Notes: generated by a model not told the origin, from the sequence alone. 64,000 nucleotides of DNA from Rosellinia necatrix (GCA_021209875.1 JAGYVD010000010.1:3038001-3102000), one strand, 5' to 3'; counted from the stretch's first letter, positions 1-12,381 are shown. Numbers and translations: made by a program.

Positions 1-184
1 GCCTTGTCGTGTGGTCGTCTTCCAGTGGGCGTCTTTTCTACCACAGTCCCTCCGTCCCACGGTCCCTCCGCCCGCGGCTACCGTCGCGTACTGTGCAGGG
101 CAGCAACGGCCTCTGCCACCACTCGGCGTGCCCACCCCCCGGCCCCTGACCCGACCTGACCTGGCCTGACACACGTTGCGCATC

Positions 185-3100
185 ATGGCTGCGAACGGCG
201 CGCAGCAGGCCTTCCCTCTGGCGGACGTGCTCCAGGCCATGCTGACGATGCGGGGTGGGGACTCGGATAAGAAGGAGAGGGCTACCAACTACCTGGGGGA
301 GTTCCAGAAGTCGGTTCGTACACCCCCGGAGCGGAGAGGCGCAGAGATGCCGCTGGCACTGGACGTGATTGCTCACATAGACTCCTAGACGGCCGCATGG
401 ACCGAATCCATCCACATGCTCAAGTCGGCCGCCGATCCTGCCGACAAGCTCTTCGCCGCCACCACTCTGAAGGGAAAGGTGCCGTCGTCCCTCTACCCCA
501 ACTCCCGCGCCGCCGCCCTTGCACTAACCAGCCACCCCGGCATCAGATAACCTTTGACATCCAGACTCAAGTGCCCCCGAGCGAGATAATAGCTGTGCGC
601 AACCAGCTTCTGGAGCTCTTGCAGCTATATGCGCCCGGCCCAAAGCCCATAAGGGTTCAGCTTTGCGTATGTCTGGCCATCTTGGCCATCCAGATGAAGG
701 ACTGGAAGGACGTTCTCGCTGTAGTGGTATCGTCACTCGGCAACCAAGTCGAAAGCCATGCCTGCATCTTGGACTTCCTGAGGGTCCTACCCGAAGAGGT
801 AACGGAAGGACGCAAAGTCACCTTGACAGTACGTGGACCGAAGCACACCAACACGGCCTTTGCCTTGTCACCCTGCGACAGCGCTCCGTCATGGGACGGC
901 ATGGGTCAGATCAGAGTCTAATCGATTCTCATCTAGGAAGAAGAACTCAACCAGAGGACAACGGAGCTTTTGCAAGACAACGCGCCACAGGTAGTCCAGC
1001 TCCTCATAAATTACGCCCAGTCGTCCTGTACGTATACCCCAGACCACCTATCACGTAGTTTGTCGAACACTAGCTGATCCTTACGCGCCCAGCGGACGCC
1101 GCAACAAACCCACAACTCTATGAGTGCATAACTTCGTGGCTACGCGAGGTCCCCATCAACGACATCGTCAACTCACCCTTACTAAACTTCATATTTAACG
1201 CCCTGGACACCGACAAGTCTATGCAGGCTGCCGCAGAGTGTGTATCTACGATTGTCAAGGAGACGAGGGACGTCGACGAAAACATCGATACAATCCAGGC
1301 ACTTCTGCCCAGAATCCTGGCCCTGCGCCCTAAAATCCAAAAATTTGCCGATGAAGAGGATGTGGAATCATACAAGTTCTTAACCAGGGTATTATCAGAA
1401 GCAGGCATTGCCTGGGTTGTCGCTATTGCCCGCGAAACTAGCCATTTCAGACCGTTGGTCGACGCAATTTTGGAATGTGCTGCGAGGGATAAAGACCGAG
1501 ATGTCATCGACAATACCTTCGAGTTCTGGTTTGAGCTTAAACAGTACCTCGTCATCGACCGGTATATCGAAGCAAGGGTTCATCTTGTCGATGTCTATTC
1601 AAAACTCGTCGACATATTACTGCAACATTTGCAGTTCCCTGAAGTTGAATCAGGGAATGAAAAGGACTTGTTTGACGGGGACCGAGAAGCAGAAGAGAAG
1701 TTCCGCGAATTTCGGCATCAAATGGGGGACACCCTGAAAGATGCATGTGAGGTCTTGGGCGTGACTGAGTGCCTGACCAAAGTACTCGATGCTATCAAAC
1801 TATGGATGCAGAAGTATGCGAGCATGGCGACCGACGTCGACGTGCCACATTGGCAGAAGCTTGAAGCGCCGCTGTTTGCTATGCGTGCGATGGGCCGCAT
1901 GGTGGAGAAGGATGAGAACATCGTCCTTCCGCAACTTATGCCACTTCTTGTCCAGATGCCCAGCCACGAAAAGTTACGGTTTGCTACGATCATGGTCCTG
2001 GGCAGATACACAGAATGGACGGCCAATCATCCCGAATTCCTTATGCCTCAATTTAACTACATTGTTTCCTCATTCGCGACCAACTCTAAGGAGATCCTCC
2101 AGGCCGCTTCGATGGCGTTGAAGTACTTCTGCACCGATTGTAAGTACCTGTTGAGTGAGCAGGTGCTGCATCTACAACAATTCTACGAGCAAATTCTCGA
2201 CAAGCTCCCAGGCATCAGTCAGGACGAGATCACCGAGGGAGCTGCCAATGTCGTATCGGTACAGCCAAAGGGCGAACTATACAAGCTTCTCAAACTGTTT
2301 TGTGAACCGTTGATTCAGAGACTCATGGTCAAAGCAAACAATGCTATTGACCATAATGGGAAGCTCGCCCTCGCTGATCACCTCCAGTTGATCACAACCT
2401 TCGCGCACATTGTAGTCACCATTCCACCGGCCGAGAAAGGCGAGGAAGACCCTGTGATCAAGTATTGGCAAGAAGTATTTCCTATTCTAGCTAAAGTTTT
2501 GACGAATTTTCTCGACTTCACGCCGATATGCGAAAGGGTATGCCGTTGCTGGAGGTTGATGGTGATATCTCATCGAGGAGCTATGGCGCCAATTCTACCC
2601 GCCATGGCGAATGAACTGGCGAACGGGTTCGCTAATTCGAGACAAGGCTGTTTCCTCTGGGTAACTGGCGCGATCCTGAGAGAATTTTCCGACGATCGGG
2701 AACATGTCGACGAAGCCATGACGGAGAATATCTACGCTTTCTTCGAAGCACAGGCAACCAACGTGCTACGGTTTCTCAGCAATCTAACTCCACAGGAGCT
2801 ACCTGACGTTACGGAAGATTTCTATCGCCTGGTGGTGGATGGACTACTCTACTACCCTCAAAAATTCATCCCATCGCCCGTCTTCGCACCGATATTTGAA
2901 GCGGCTATATCTGTCTTGATATTGGAACAACGCGAGCCCCTGTCAGCTACCCTCCACTATATTCGTGATGTTTTGGCATGGGGCGCTCATTACTCGCCGA
3001 CATCCAACGAATACCTACCACAGCCGATCCTCGAGCAACTTAGAGGCATCGTGAAGACGGTTTTAGCGACCCAGGGGGAGATGTTGGTGAAGCGTATTCT

Positions 3101-3425
3101 TGCCGGGATGATGATCACTTTCCCCAGCGATTGTTTCGCTGATGCGAGCGGTGCGCTACTCACCTTATTCGAGATGCTGCCAGAACAAACTCTAGCACAA
3201 GTGGATTCCACTCTGCGTCTACTTCCGGCCGGAACCATTACCCCAGCCGAGGTTGATCGACTCACAGCCAAGATAAAGGGTAGACTCAACGCCAATGACA
3301 CGGGCGATGTTCGGCAGATTCGGTTCCTTATGCAAGATTTTACCAACACGTATCGCAGAAGATATGTCGCCCCTCGGGACGGTTTAGGCCAGCTGGAAGG
3401 CGCCCGATTCCGATTCGATGGCTAG
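185..3425 (+). CDS. mtr10: Nuclear import receptor of the Mtr10/transportin-3 family
   Basis: An importin-beta-type karyopherin. The yeast relative Mtr10 imports SR-like mRNA-binding proteins such as Npl3 and takes part in tRNA movement between cytoplasm and nucleus. I model five exons, 185-313, 389-478, 547-828, 937-1027 and 1093-3425, all phase-consistent with GT/AG introns (CACTAACC branch site in intron 2), giving about 974 aa, the normal family length. The N-terminal part carries the importin-N-like stretch (FQKS/TAAWTES, LFAATTLKGK), then RVQLCVCLAILAIQ and the DFLRVLPEE block. The rest is alpha-helical HEAT-repeat sequence; EFWFELKQYLV, FREFRHQMGDTLKD and LGRYTEWTANHPEFL align by eye with yeast Mtr10. 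The ATG at 185 is chosen because it opens the conserved N-terminus. Intron 1 contains an in-frame stop, so splicing is required. No sign of decay. Confidence 0.93.
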
Positions 3426-4108
3426 AAGCACAACACTTGGATGAGGCAGCTTCAAGATGATTAGTGGCGAGGGTCCGTGTTTCCCAAGCTTAACATAGTC
3501 CGCGCTAGATTCTAGATTGACCCGACGAATTCGCCATCGACCCTCCAGGGCCAAGGAAGGAGGAAAGAGTGATGATCTCTACTCTCGGGTGAAGACTATG
3601 AGCTGAAATGAGCTATTATGGGCGGCATGTAATTGCAGGGGTACATAGATATTTGTAAAAGATGGAATACCAATCATAGTTAGATGAATAAGCGGGGTCC
3701 GCAACGAATAACCTAGACATATCGTCGTCTTACTGCTTGTGTAAGCGGGCATAGCATAATAGGAAAATAAAATATTACGGGTATCTAATAGCTATTAATG
3801 GACGAATCTATCCTGCTGCACATGGTGAGTGAACTATGTGTGCTCAGTAAATAGGTATGTATATTGTTTCTAGTGTCACTGTCTATCAAGTCTCGGTAGT
3901 TAGGTATCTTCCATTTATGTTTTCGCTGGTTAGTCCCAACTGCGCGGAGGGGATCTCCGTCGTGCCTCCCACCAAGAGCATTACCAGAGAGGGTAACGAA
4001 CTTATGAGCAATGCAATATATAGCGGGCGAGACATTACGAAGGCCTTGAGTTCCCCTAGGGAAAGAATTATACACAAACCCGCCCTCCCATCCCCTCTAT
4101 CCCATTCG
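3426..4108. other. Convergent intergenic region
   Basis: AT-richer spacer between the 3' ends of the import receptor and the minus-strand surface protein. It should hold the two 3' UTRs. I see no coding segment, RNA gene or repeat in it. Confidence 0.5.
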
Positions 4109-6042
4109 TCAACGTTTACGGCGGTCATCGCAGTGCCGGGGCCGGGGCGAATCAACAGGTAGTTCAGCAGGCAGCACGTACATCTCGTGTGAGATGCTAT
4201 CAGCGGGCTTCTCCACCGGCGGCACGGCGGCGGCGGCGGCGATGACTCTAGCACCGGAAGTCGGGTCCGCCTCACAGATCGCCCCGTCGCCTAGTGGCGT
4301 GGTGGTCGTAGTCGTAGTCGTAGTCGTGTCTGAGTCCGGATGTTTGTCTGTATCGGGCTGGGCATCGGGGTGTTGCTGCTGTAGGGTGGAGGCCTCGAGG
4401 GCCGCGAACCGCCGGCGGAAGTGCACCACGAGCCACGTTGCGCCGCCGAGAAGGCCGAGGACCACCAGCCCCACGCCCACGCCTATGCCGGCCCAGGCGC
4501 CCGTCGATATGCCTTGCGAGGAAGAGGAAGAGGAGGAGGAGGAGGCGGGCGTGCTCAGCGAGTCGCCGGAGGTCGTCGATGAGGTCCCGTTGTCGGTGCC
4601 GTTGCAGCGCAGGTTGTTGATCAAGCCTTGTTGCTGCTGCGAGACGAGACGTGAGCAGTTGAAGTCTGCGTTCCACGCCTCGATCGAGACTGTGCCCGAG
4701 ACGAAGGTTAGGGAGGGCAGGATGTTGGGGCCCGAGGATCTGTTTTAGTATTAGTTAGTATTAGTGAGAGTTGACTTGTTTTTTTTTTTTTTTTTTCTTT
4801 TCTTTTTTTAAGGGTCAATACTCACGTGTCTATGAGCCCGCGCAGATGTATGCTGTCGGCCCGCGCAAGGTTGAACAGGCGCGGGATGGTGGTATCCACG
4901 TTGTCCACGATGGCCAAGGAGCCGACCTGGGCGAGCGCGGTCGCGTCGATGGTGCAGTTGGTGTTGTTCGTCACAGACAGCGCGCCGGCGACGGTTGCCA
5001 GGCCCGAGATGTCGATGCGTGCGTCCGCGTTCGACCTGATCGTCGCGTCGGCCCCTACGCTCGTCAAGTTGCGCACGTCGATAACGTCGTCCCCGTCAAC
5101 AACCGCGCCCGGCACCTCAAACTCGGTGGTCGTTTCGTTCTCCGCGCGCCGGTACGGCGCCGCGCGCAGCGTGAACGACCCCGACACCGCCAGCCCCGGC
5201 GACGTCCGCAGCCGGCTGCCGACGGCGTTGGTGTAGGTGAAGTTACCCGCCCGCGTCAGGTTCGGCAGCGAGTGCACGCACCCGGCGTACCCCGTCAGGT
5301 CAAGCGCGCCGACGGACGCGAGCCCCGGGTATGCGAGGACGTTGTCGGCCGTGATCGACCGCGCCGCGGTGATATTCGACAGGCCCCCCGAGACGGTCTG
5401 GCGCCGCGGGACGTGCCGGATCTCGAGGTCGCCGAGCGCTGTCAGACTCGGCAGGCTCAGCCCGCCGAAACGCCCGGCGTTGAGGATCGTGATGCTCGGC
5501 GTGAAGGTGTATGTCACGGGATACACGAGCGCCTCGGCGGCCGCTTGCAGTCCCGGCACCGAGATCTGCGTCAGCGAGGGCGCCGAGGACACGTATAGGT
5601 GGTCCAGCGCCGTCAGGTCCGGCAGCGAGAGAACCTGCAGCTGCGGGCTCGAGATAACGGTGATATTGAAGCCGCCCGTGAAATTGGTTAGGCCTAGGGT
5701 GTCGGCGTCGGTGCGAACGGTCAGCTCGGTGAAGCCCCGGTCGCCCTTGCATGGAGAGAGCGCGCCATCACGAACATCCTTCTGGCTAGTTATGGTGATT
5801 GTCTCTGGACACTCGTCGGCCGCTATATGTGTGGTGCCGCGTCAGTTGACTCTGAACATGGTTACCTATTTATTGCCTCGAGGGTTTTTACAATGGTTTT
5901 CTGAGGGCTCGACTTACACATGGCATGATTCCTCTGATCCGGATTTGGTTCAAATATCCTCCTCTACTGGTCATATCATGTTCAAGGTGACGTGTCTCCC
6001 CGGTACAAGAAGAGAGATGAGAGGGAAAAAGAAGGCCGCCAT
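4109..6042 (-). CDS. Ecm33/Sps2-like cell-surface protein with transmembrane anchor
   Basis: A cell-wall or plasma-membrane glycoprotein built of receptor-L/leucine-rich-like repeats, as in Ecm33, which is needed for wall integrity. Well-supported exons are 5822-4826 and 4739-4109, joined across an intron with GTGAGT donor and a long poly-pyrimidine run. The mature N-terminus opens with DECPETITITSQ and continues with repeated SLP.L..L and N-x-T/S segments. The last exon has a Ser-rich stalk, a hydrophobic span (AWAGIGVGVGLVVLGLLGGATWLVV), the basic stop-transfer HFRRR and a cytoplasmic tail with a Thr run from a CGTAGT-type microsatellite. Classical Ecm33 ends in a GPI signal, so the tail is unusual. 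The 5' end is tentative: the GTAAGT donor at 5917 is clear, and a short signal exon (6042-6007, MAAFFFPLISLL) plus a 16-nt exon (5933-5918) keeps frame, but starting at 5921 is also possible. Confidence 0.78.
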
Positions 6043-7567
6043 AGGGCGAGCTGCCTACAGGGGCGAGATGCTGAGAACCGTGAAGCCAGCCAGCTGGGCG
6101 GCTGGGATAGCTCTGAAGATCATACGTAGGATCAAAGTGGCACAGGCGAAGGTGGGCTTGCCCGGCATCACTCTCCGTTCGTGCTCAGTTTTATCCAAGG
6201 GAATAATCCCCCAACCCGTTAGCTGAGACCCCCAAGGCATTATTTATGTATTTCTTTACGATTTGCACGGCGTCGGCCAGGCGGAATACGCCGTCGCAGC
6301 AACGTTTCCCAGTTCAACTTCTCTTACATGAAACCTCCTGACACGCCTAGAAGGCATACTCAGCGACTACAGAGTAGTTATAGAGATTCGCTAAAGGAAT
6401 TCACCCTGAACCCTGGCAATCTCGGCTCGGATCGAGTGCCACCTTGGTTAAGAAAAGCCAAGAATACCAATGTACACTAGTGTGCACCACACCACGAGGT
6501 ATCGCCCCCCAGAAGGCCGAATCTACCTATTTGTAGACATGTAAAAAAAAAAAAACATCAAGCGCCAGACAGACTATAAAATAACGTGTATACGGAAAGA
6601 CGAAGGGCTAAGAGATGTTGTATTAGCAATGGATCAGCGGGATCCCTCTCTGCCGTCCAGTGAGCCAACTTAAACACAGCACTGTGCTTACGCCTTCCTC
6701 CTTGCCTTGTACCTGCTCTTTGTTTCTCTCGCGTTAACCTGACACAATGCAATACATAAATTTAGACTGGGTAGTTACCCATACCCGCCAAAGTACTTCC
6801 AAGAGCCTTAAAAGGGATAACATGCCTCGCCCCATCTCATGTACAACTACATGGGGGGTATATAAATAGAGCAGCATTTCTATAGAGGATGATGGTAATC
6901 AAGCATACCCAAGGAGGTGATAGAATTGACCGCCCGGGTGTGTAATAATTGTGAACTTTACTACCTTCTGGAAGCAGGTAGGTAACTTGGCTTAGATTGT
7001 AATTTAAAGGGGTTTAAACTTACAACCAATTGGTCTCTCTCAAGTGTAAGCATAAGCCCTAGAGAAAAGCACCAGCCGCTTCTGTGAGGCGGCAGCACTG
7101 GTCTTCATCACCCTGAACTTTCAGTGCACTTGCATCTAACCTAACACATCAGCATCCTGGCAGTTGCTATTCATTACTTATACGGAAAGAGGCATGATAA
7201 TTACACGCCTCACATCTCTTTTACATGTCCATTGACTTTCTCCTCCAATCCAATACTATACAATGCCCGCCTTTTGCGCGGACTCGCTCGACCTTCTCTC
7301 CCGAGACTGGATTCAAAGAAAAACTAGAGGGCACCCATCCCTCAAAACAGTTAAAAAGTGACAACACCACGGTTCTTTCCAAGGGAAATCTACGAAAGTT
7401 GGACGCACAAAATTCGAACAACATACCCCCCCAAAAGGTCTTCGTCGCATCGTTCAACTACCAAATCAGAAATTACTTCAGACTCACAAGGCTCTGTGAG
7501 TTCTATCAATCCTGCTCGATCCATCTAATCAGCGCTTCGGGTAGTCGAGACGATTGGGTTCATTCGC
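6043..7567. other. Intergenic, no recognisable gene
   Basis: About 1.5 kb of mixed composition with an A-run near 6542-6554. It presumably includes the promoter of the minus-strand surface protein. Open frames here (for example 7225-7689, plus strand) match no family I recognise, and I do not call them. Confidence 0.4.
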
Positions 7568-8416
7568 GTGCTCCTTCAAGTGCTTCAAGATATCGAGACC
7601 AACGCTCTCCGTTATCAGAAAAGGGCCGACTGGCGGGAAGAACTCAAGCCACTGCCACATCAACCAGTGTTCATACTATCTACCGATGAACCCCAACCCT
7701 CTGATACTTCACAAACTGATCCACCTAATGTATCCAAGACGATGCTTCCTCCAGCTGGCTCCCCCGCCACGGAAAGAGAAGGGGGTCATTCTTTCATCAA
7801 GACGCCACGACCTGATGTCTCCATTGGCATAAATATGACGGAAATCACGTCTCGTCTTGCGCCAAGTATCGGTCCTGTAAATGCCGATGATCTCCTCCCG
7901 TGGCTTGAGAATGATTATAAAGCGTTCAGACAGGCGGAAAGCACCGTTACTAATCTCGGTACCCGCCTGGCGCGCATCGGCCCTTGCTTTCCCAATTGCC
8001 GTTGTTGAGGCCAGGGCTTGTTCAGCTGGAAGACCAACCTTCGAGGGCGCAGAACCAGGCTGCTGTCTCTGGAACTTGCGCGTTTACGATCCAGCTTGAC
8101 CTGGAGAATCTGGCGCGCCCAATACGAGGATCCCCCGACGCACCATCTTCGCTACCACGAGCTCTGCCGCTGGTGTTCTTCTCCATCTTGCACCGAAGGC
8201 CCGTACCACGAACTGTGGGCTCACCATCCCATCGATAGAGACGGCGTACTCACATTCGGTTCCACGCTGTGGAAAGTTTACAGTGGGGGCTTGTCAGATA
8301 CGGTAGAGCGGCTCACGATCGCGTTCGACAACGTATGCTCCTGGGGTACGGGAGAATTCCTCGATAGTGTGGTGGAAAACCTCGTAGCAGTGGCAAATGC
8401 GGTGGTCCTGAAGTGA
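7568..8416 (+). pseudogene. Possible gene remnant with shifting frame
   Basis: Protein-like sequence runs through this stretch but changes frame. Residues such as LLQVLQDIETNALRYQKR and WLENDYKAFRQAES lie in one frame to about 7980. The next stretch (LVQLEDQPSRAQNQAAV) reads best one frame over. From about 8190 the first frame resumes with GPYHELWAHHPIDRDGV, then VCSWGTGEFLDSVVENL up to a stop at 8416. The last part resembles C-terminal segments of uncharacterised fungal proteins, from memory only. The frame changes could be unrecognised introns, but no good GT/AG pair is obvious at the switch points, so I favour a decayed gene. Function unknown. Confidence 0.33.
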
Positions 8417-9278
8417 TCGGCAGCATACTCATTTCCCCAGTTCCCTTCTCTCGACTCATACATTTCTAGCATAGTTGCGCATCATTTTGACGAGTATCAG
8501 TGAGAAATTTCACCGGGTCACTCACTGATGGCGCCATCTACGCTGGCAAATACGTGTCTGTCTATGGGCTCGTGCAAGGATCTAATAGAAACGGTGGCCA
8601 CTCCACCTTGTTCACATGTCCTTGCCCCCGAAGGGCTTTCTCGCGCTTGTCCAAACGCCCCCGTATTGAGTTCACAGCTGTGGCCTGGCCGGGAAGCAAC
8701 CTCGAACTGGGACTTGACAAGGGTGATGAGATGAGGCCGTGCAGTACAGATCTGCCCATATTGCTCCGGATGGTAGCAGCGGCAAACAGGTTTTTTGCGC
8801 GGTGTTTCCGCTCTGGCATGGGGTGGCAGACGCGTCAGGGCACTGTTCTGTGGTGCTATGCTACCGTTGCGCTACCTTCCGCGGGAGGTTTGTATGCTTG
8901 ATTGTCGCGGCACTTGCTCAACGTTCCCGGCATGAGCTTCCGTCGCTGCGCTTGGAGGTCTTTTAGTTGGTGTTTGGACCCGAGTTCGGGCTCAGTCTTG
9001 AGTTTCGGTCTCGGTTCTCGATATTATATTATCTTCCGGTGCCTTGAAATCGTCGCTGGCCTCGAGTTCCCTCAAGTCTCCTCCGTGCGTCTGCCGGCAG
9101 GGGCCTGATAGAGCTCTAGGCTACGAGATGAGTAGAAACCACGGAACCGGTCGGCCGCTATCGTGCGAAGCTCGCTCCTCCATTCCGAGGAAACAGCCTT
9201 GGCCACCCGTCCCGGGGTCGTTGGGCACGTAGAAGTCACCATGAGTCGAGGGGTTTTTTGCGTCCTGCGTGCTTCATC

Positions 9279-9349
9279 CTCTGCGTTTGCGATCATTCTC
9301 TGCGTTTGCAATCATTCTCTGCGTTTGCAATCATTCTCTGCGTCTGCGA
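9279..9349. repeat. 19-nt tandem repeat
   Basis: About 3.7 copies of TCTGCGTTTGCAATCATTC with one or two substitutions per copy. No coding context is supported. Confidence 0.8.
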
Positions 9350-9730
9350 ATACCTTTCATTTGCGGCGTCTTAGCATCTACGAGTTGCAACGCCAAGGTA
9401 TCTTCCACGTTGTCAGGGTCTCGGAAGGAAGACAAGCAGGAGAGTTTCGAGACCTCCGTGCAAGGAAAGTCCGGGTCTAGGCCAATTAGTTATTCAACCC
9501 ATAAACTCTAGATGATGAATTTTCCCTGGCCTCTTGTCTGTATCTAACATGATTCCCCTCGCATCTCATGTTAGCTAGATTTGCGATTTCAGGGTCTTTA
9601 TGCATTACCTTGTAATGCGATCCTCTGTTTCTGTTTGAACCAGCGCGAAATGTCGACTCTATATACTGCACTATTCACAATCGCACCATTAAAATGTAAC
9701 AGCACTGTCAGACACCTAGATTAGACGTTA

Positions 9731-9752
9731 ATACTACTACTACTACTACTAT
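9731..9752. repeat. (TAC)n microsatellite
   Basis: Seven uninterrupted ACT/TAC trinucleotides in AT-rich intergenic DNA. Confidence 0.9.
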
Positions 9753-9984
9753 ACTCCACTATTCGGAATGTACCGACACCACCTGGGCATGGGCTAATAT
9801 AATTAATGCTATTGGCTGGCTGTGATCCCAACCGATAACGATAAGAGCTCGTTATTCATGATACCTTCTCGACCTATCCTAGAGTTCGGACCCTCTATAC
9901 TGATTTCGTTCACTGGGTTTCGTTTCCCCGTCTGGTTTCCCCGTCTGGTTTCCCCGTCTGTCTGGTTTCATAAGCTGGGCAGTC

Positions 9985-11460
9985 ATGATACACCGACCAA
10001 GAGCTGTGGTCGCACGACCGCAATCGATCTGCCAGATCTGCGAGTCCATCTCCACACGGCCTCGCCGAGTCGCTGGTCCTCTGATTGCGACTCGAAGCGC
10101 TTCCCAGCGTCGCCACGAAGCCCGACCCGAACCCCGGCCAGCGACGAGCCCATTCGTAGCAGCACAGACCCGTGCAGCATCCTCGACCGTACCGCCCGCT
10201 ACCAGACGAGCTTCGGCGGCGAAGAACACATCGGCCTCAAGTGCGCCCATCGAGAGCCAGCATGCCGCAACCGCCCCGAGCCTCCACCCGTCGTCCGTGG
10301 CAGACATTATGGGCTACCTTCGGGCCAGCGTGGCCAAGGTCTCGGCGAGCCGCGGCGTCCCGTCCGAGCAGAGCGTGAGCGCCGCACTCGAGGTCTGCGA
10401 CATGCTGGCGAACTGGTTTACCGACGAGGCCGTGCAGCCCCAGATCGCACACGCCATCACCGAGCTGGATTCGACCGCCTCGACCCTGCTCTCGCTAGAT
10501 GGAGCCGCAAAGACGGAGGCAGCAACGGCAACAGCAACGGCAACAGCAACAGTGACAGCGAGGGCTACACCAGCCCCTACACCTACACCTACACCTACAC
10601 CTACACCTACACCTACACCTACACTTACTCGTACCCCCCCCGCCGCTACGCCATCGTCCCCATTACCCGAAGGGATCGAGTATTCTGCCAAGGTGCGCCA
10701 GTTGGTCAACAAGATCTCCGAGACGGCGTATTTGATAATAGCACACCCTCCCGTGTTTATAACACCTGGGCTGCTGAGGCAGTATGTCAGGATCCAAGCC
10801 AAGCTGGGGAAGCCAGAAACCCTGCCCCGGGTCTTTCAGCTCTATGCCTCGAAACCCTTACCGCGCGAGGGCTCCGGCCCCCTGACCTACACCGGCCGGA
10901 ACCCCGACCGCGCGGCGAATGCCATCGAGTCGGAGATAGTAGAAATGGCACTTGATACGGCCATCGAGGTGAAGAACCTGGACGCCGCCGTGGGCATCGT
11001 CGAGAACAGCTACGCGACGACCGCCTTCGTGCGGAGTAAGCTCCTGCGCTACGGCCTCCTACCATTCGGCACCTTCGCCGTCACCCCCTTCGCTGCTTAC
11101 GTGCTGGCCAGCAACTTCTCTGGACTACAACAATCCATGGACAGCGGCATGGCCACAACCGTGGCATTTACCGGTATCCTCGCCTACGTGGGGTTCACAG
11201 CCTCGATCGGCATAGTCGCACTCACCACGGCCAACGACCAGATGAAGCGGGTGACGTGGGCACCCGGGATGCCTCTGCGAAAGCGCTGGATCAGAGAGGA
11301 CGAGAGGGCGGCGTTGGACAAGATCGCCTGCGCCTGGGGGTTCCAGGAGACGGGGCGGCAAGGTGAGGAGGCGGGGGCGGACTGGAACACCCTCCGCGAA
11401 TATATCGGCCAAAAGGGAATGATACTGGACCGGCCCGAACTTATGGATGGCATGGACTAG
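9985..11460 (+). CDS. Conserved fungal mitochondrial inner-membrane-like protein
   Basis: Single-exon frame of 491 aa. The first 35 residues are Arg-rich and lack acidic residues apart from one Glu (MIHRPRAVVARPQ...), as in a mitochondrial presequence. Residues about 185-215 are low complexity: an Ala-Thr run then a Thr-Pro run encoded by an ACACCT hexamer repeat. The conserved C-terminal half contains KVRQLVNKISETAYLIIAHPPVFITP, a segment reminiscent of helical repeats (residues 310-345), two likely membrane spans at about 353-376 and 390-413, and then TTANDQMKRVTWAPG and LRKRWIREDERAALDKIA. I recall similar proteins across Sordariomycetes annotated only as hypothetical; the order of features suggests a two-span inner-membrane protein with a matrix-side N-terminal region, which is inference. 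The start ATG is the first in frame and opens the presequence. Confidence 0.8.
   Translation: MIHRPRAVVARPQSICQICESISTRPRRVAGPLIATRSASQRRHEARPEPRPATSPFVAAQTRAASSTVPPATRRASAAKNTSASSAPIESQHAATAPSLHPSSVADIMGYLRASVAKVSASRGVPSEQSVSAALEVCDMLANWFTDEAVQPQIAHAITELDSTASTLLSLDGAAKTEAATATATATATVTARATPAPTPTPTPTPTPTPTPTLTRTPPAATPSSPLPEGIEYSAKVRQLVNKISETAYLIIAHPPVFITPGLLRQYVRIQAKLGKPETLPRVFQLYASKPLPREGSGPLTYTGRNPDRAANAIESEIVEMALDTAIEVKNLDAAVGIVENSYATTAFVRSKLLRYGLLPFGTFAVTPFAAYVLASNFSGLQQSMDSGMATTVAFTGILAYVGFTASIGIVALTTANDQMKRVTWAPGMPLRKRWIREDERAALDKIACAWGFQETGRQGEEAGADWNTLREYIGQKGMILDRPELMDGMD
10577..10626 (+). repeat. (ACACCT)n hexamer repeat inside a coding region
   Basis: Eight or so copies of the hexamer encode alternating Thr-Pro in the mitochondrial protein. 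The multiple-of-three unit means copy changes keep the frame. It is preceded by a CAACGG/CAACAG-type run encoding Ala-Thr. Confidence 0.9.
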
Positions 11461-11960
11461 TGTGTCTACCACCTGTGTACATTTATGTAACCATATTTCA
11501 AAATAGGGTTGTGATATACTTGAACACTATGGCCTGTTCATTGGGGTCATAAGTTATGGCACGTTTTGAATGAGGATCGTGTAAATGTGATTGTATGATT
11601 GTATTTTTCCATTGTACATGGTGTATTTTAGGTGGTACAACCCCCAGTAGTGAGTCCCATAGCAAGTTTTCGATGTTGTAGATAGGCTTCCTCTCTCATC
11701 ATCCCGATAAAGAGGATGGGGGTGTTCGTTAGTGTGAGTCGGGATTTGACCCAATTACGCCATAAAGCCACAATTAGCCGCCATACCAAACGGGTAACGA
11801 TGTATCGACAAAACCAAGATCCCGTCACACTGCATATCCTCTCGCCGTGCTACTTCCCCAAAATAAAAAATAAAATAAAATAAAAACAAGGAATAGTATA
11901 GTGGGCAACCGTCGCGCATCCTTCCCCCGCCGCCGCGAACCACCGAGCGGTTCGTTCACC
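11461..11960. other. Intergenic/promoter region
   Basis: Spacer between two plus-strand genes. It contains an (AAAAT)n-like run at about 11862-11886 close to the permease start. No other feature seen. Confidence 0.5.
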
Positions 11961-12346
11961 ATGGCACCCGAAGGAGAAACAAGGCCACTGCTGCTGGGCA
12001 CCACGCCCCCCGAGCCAGACAACCAACCCATCACCCCGTCTCCGCTGCGTAACAGCGTCGCCGCCCCGGACGGTGATGTCGCCCCGGGCCGCGGCTCGGC
12101 CTTCTCGAGCAGCCTGGGCACGGCCGAGGCGTTCGCCATCGTCATCAGCATCGTGATCGGGAGCGGCGTCTTCACGTCCCCGGGCTCCATCGACACCAAC
12201 GTGCCGTCCCCGGGCGCCGCGCTGGTGGTGTGGCTCGTCGGCGGCGTGCTCGCCTGGACCGGCGCCTCGACCATGGCCGAGCTGGGCACCGCCATACCCG
12301 GCGAAGGTGAGTGAGCGAGAAGCCTCCCTTTCCTCCCACCCCAAAG

Positions 12347-12381
<35 letters not shown>

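Larger units (their letters stand above)
8417..9984. other. Intergenic with short repeats
   Basis: Open frames occur (for example 8500-8901, plus) but show no recognisable domain. The stretch holds a 19-nt tandem repeat and a TAC microsatellite, listed separately, and a triplication of a TTTCCCCGTCTGG-type unit near 9923-9963 just upstream of the next gene. Confidence 0.4.
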
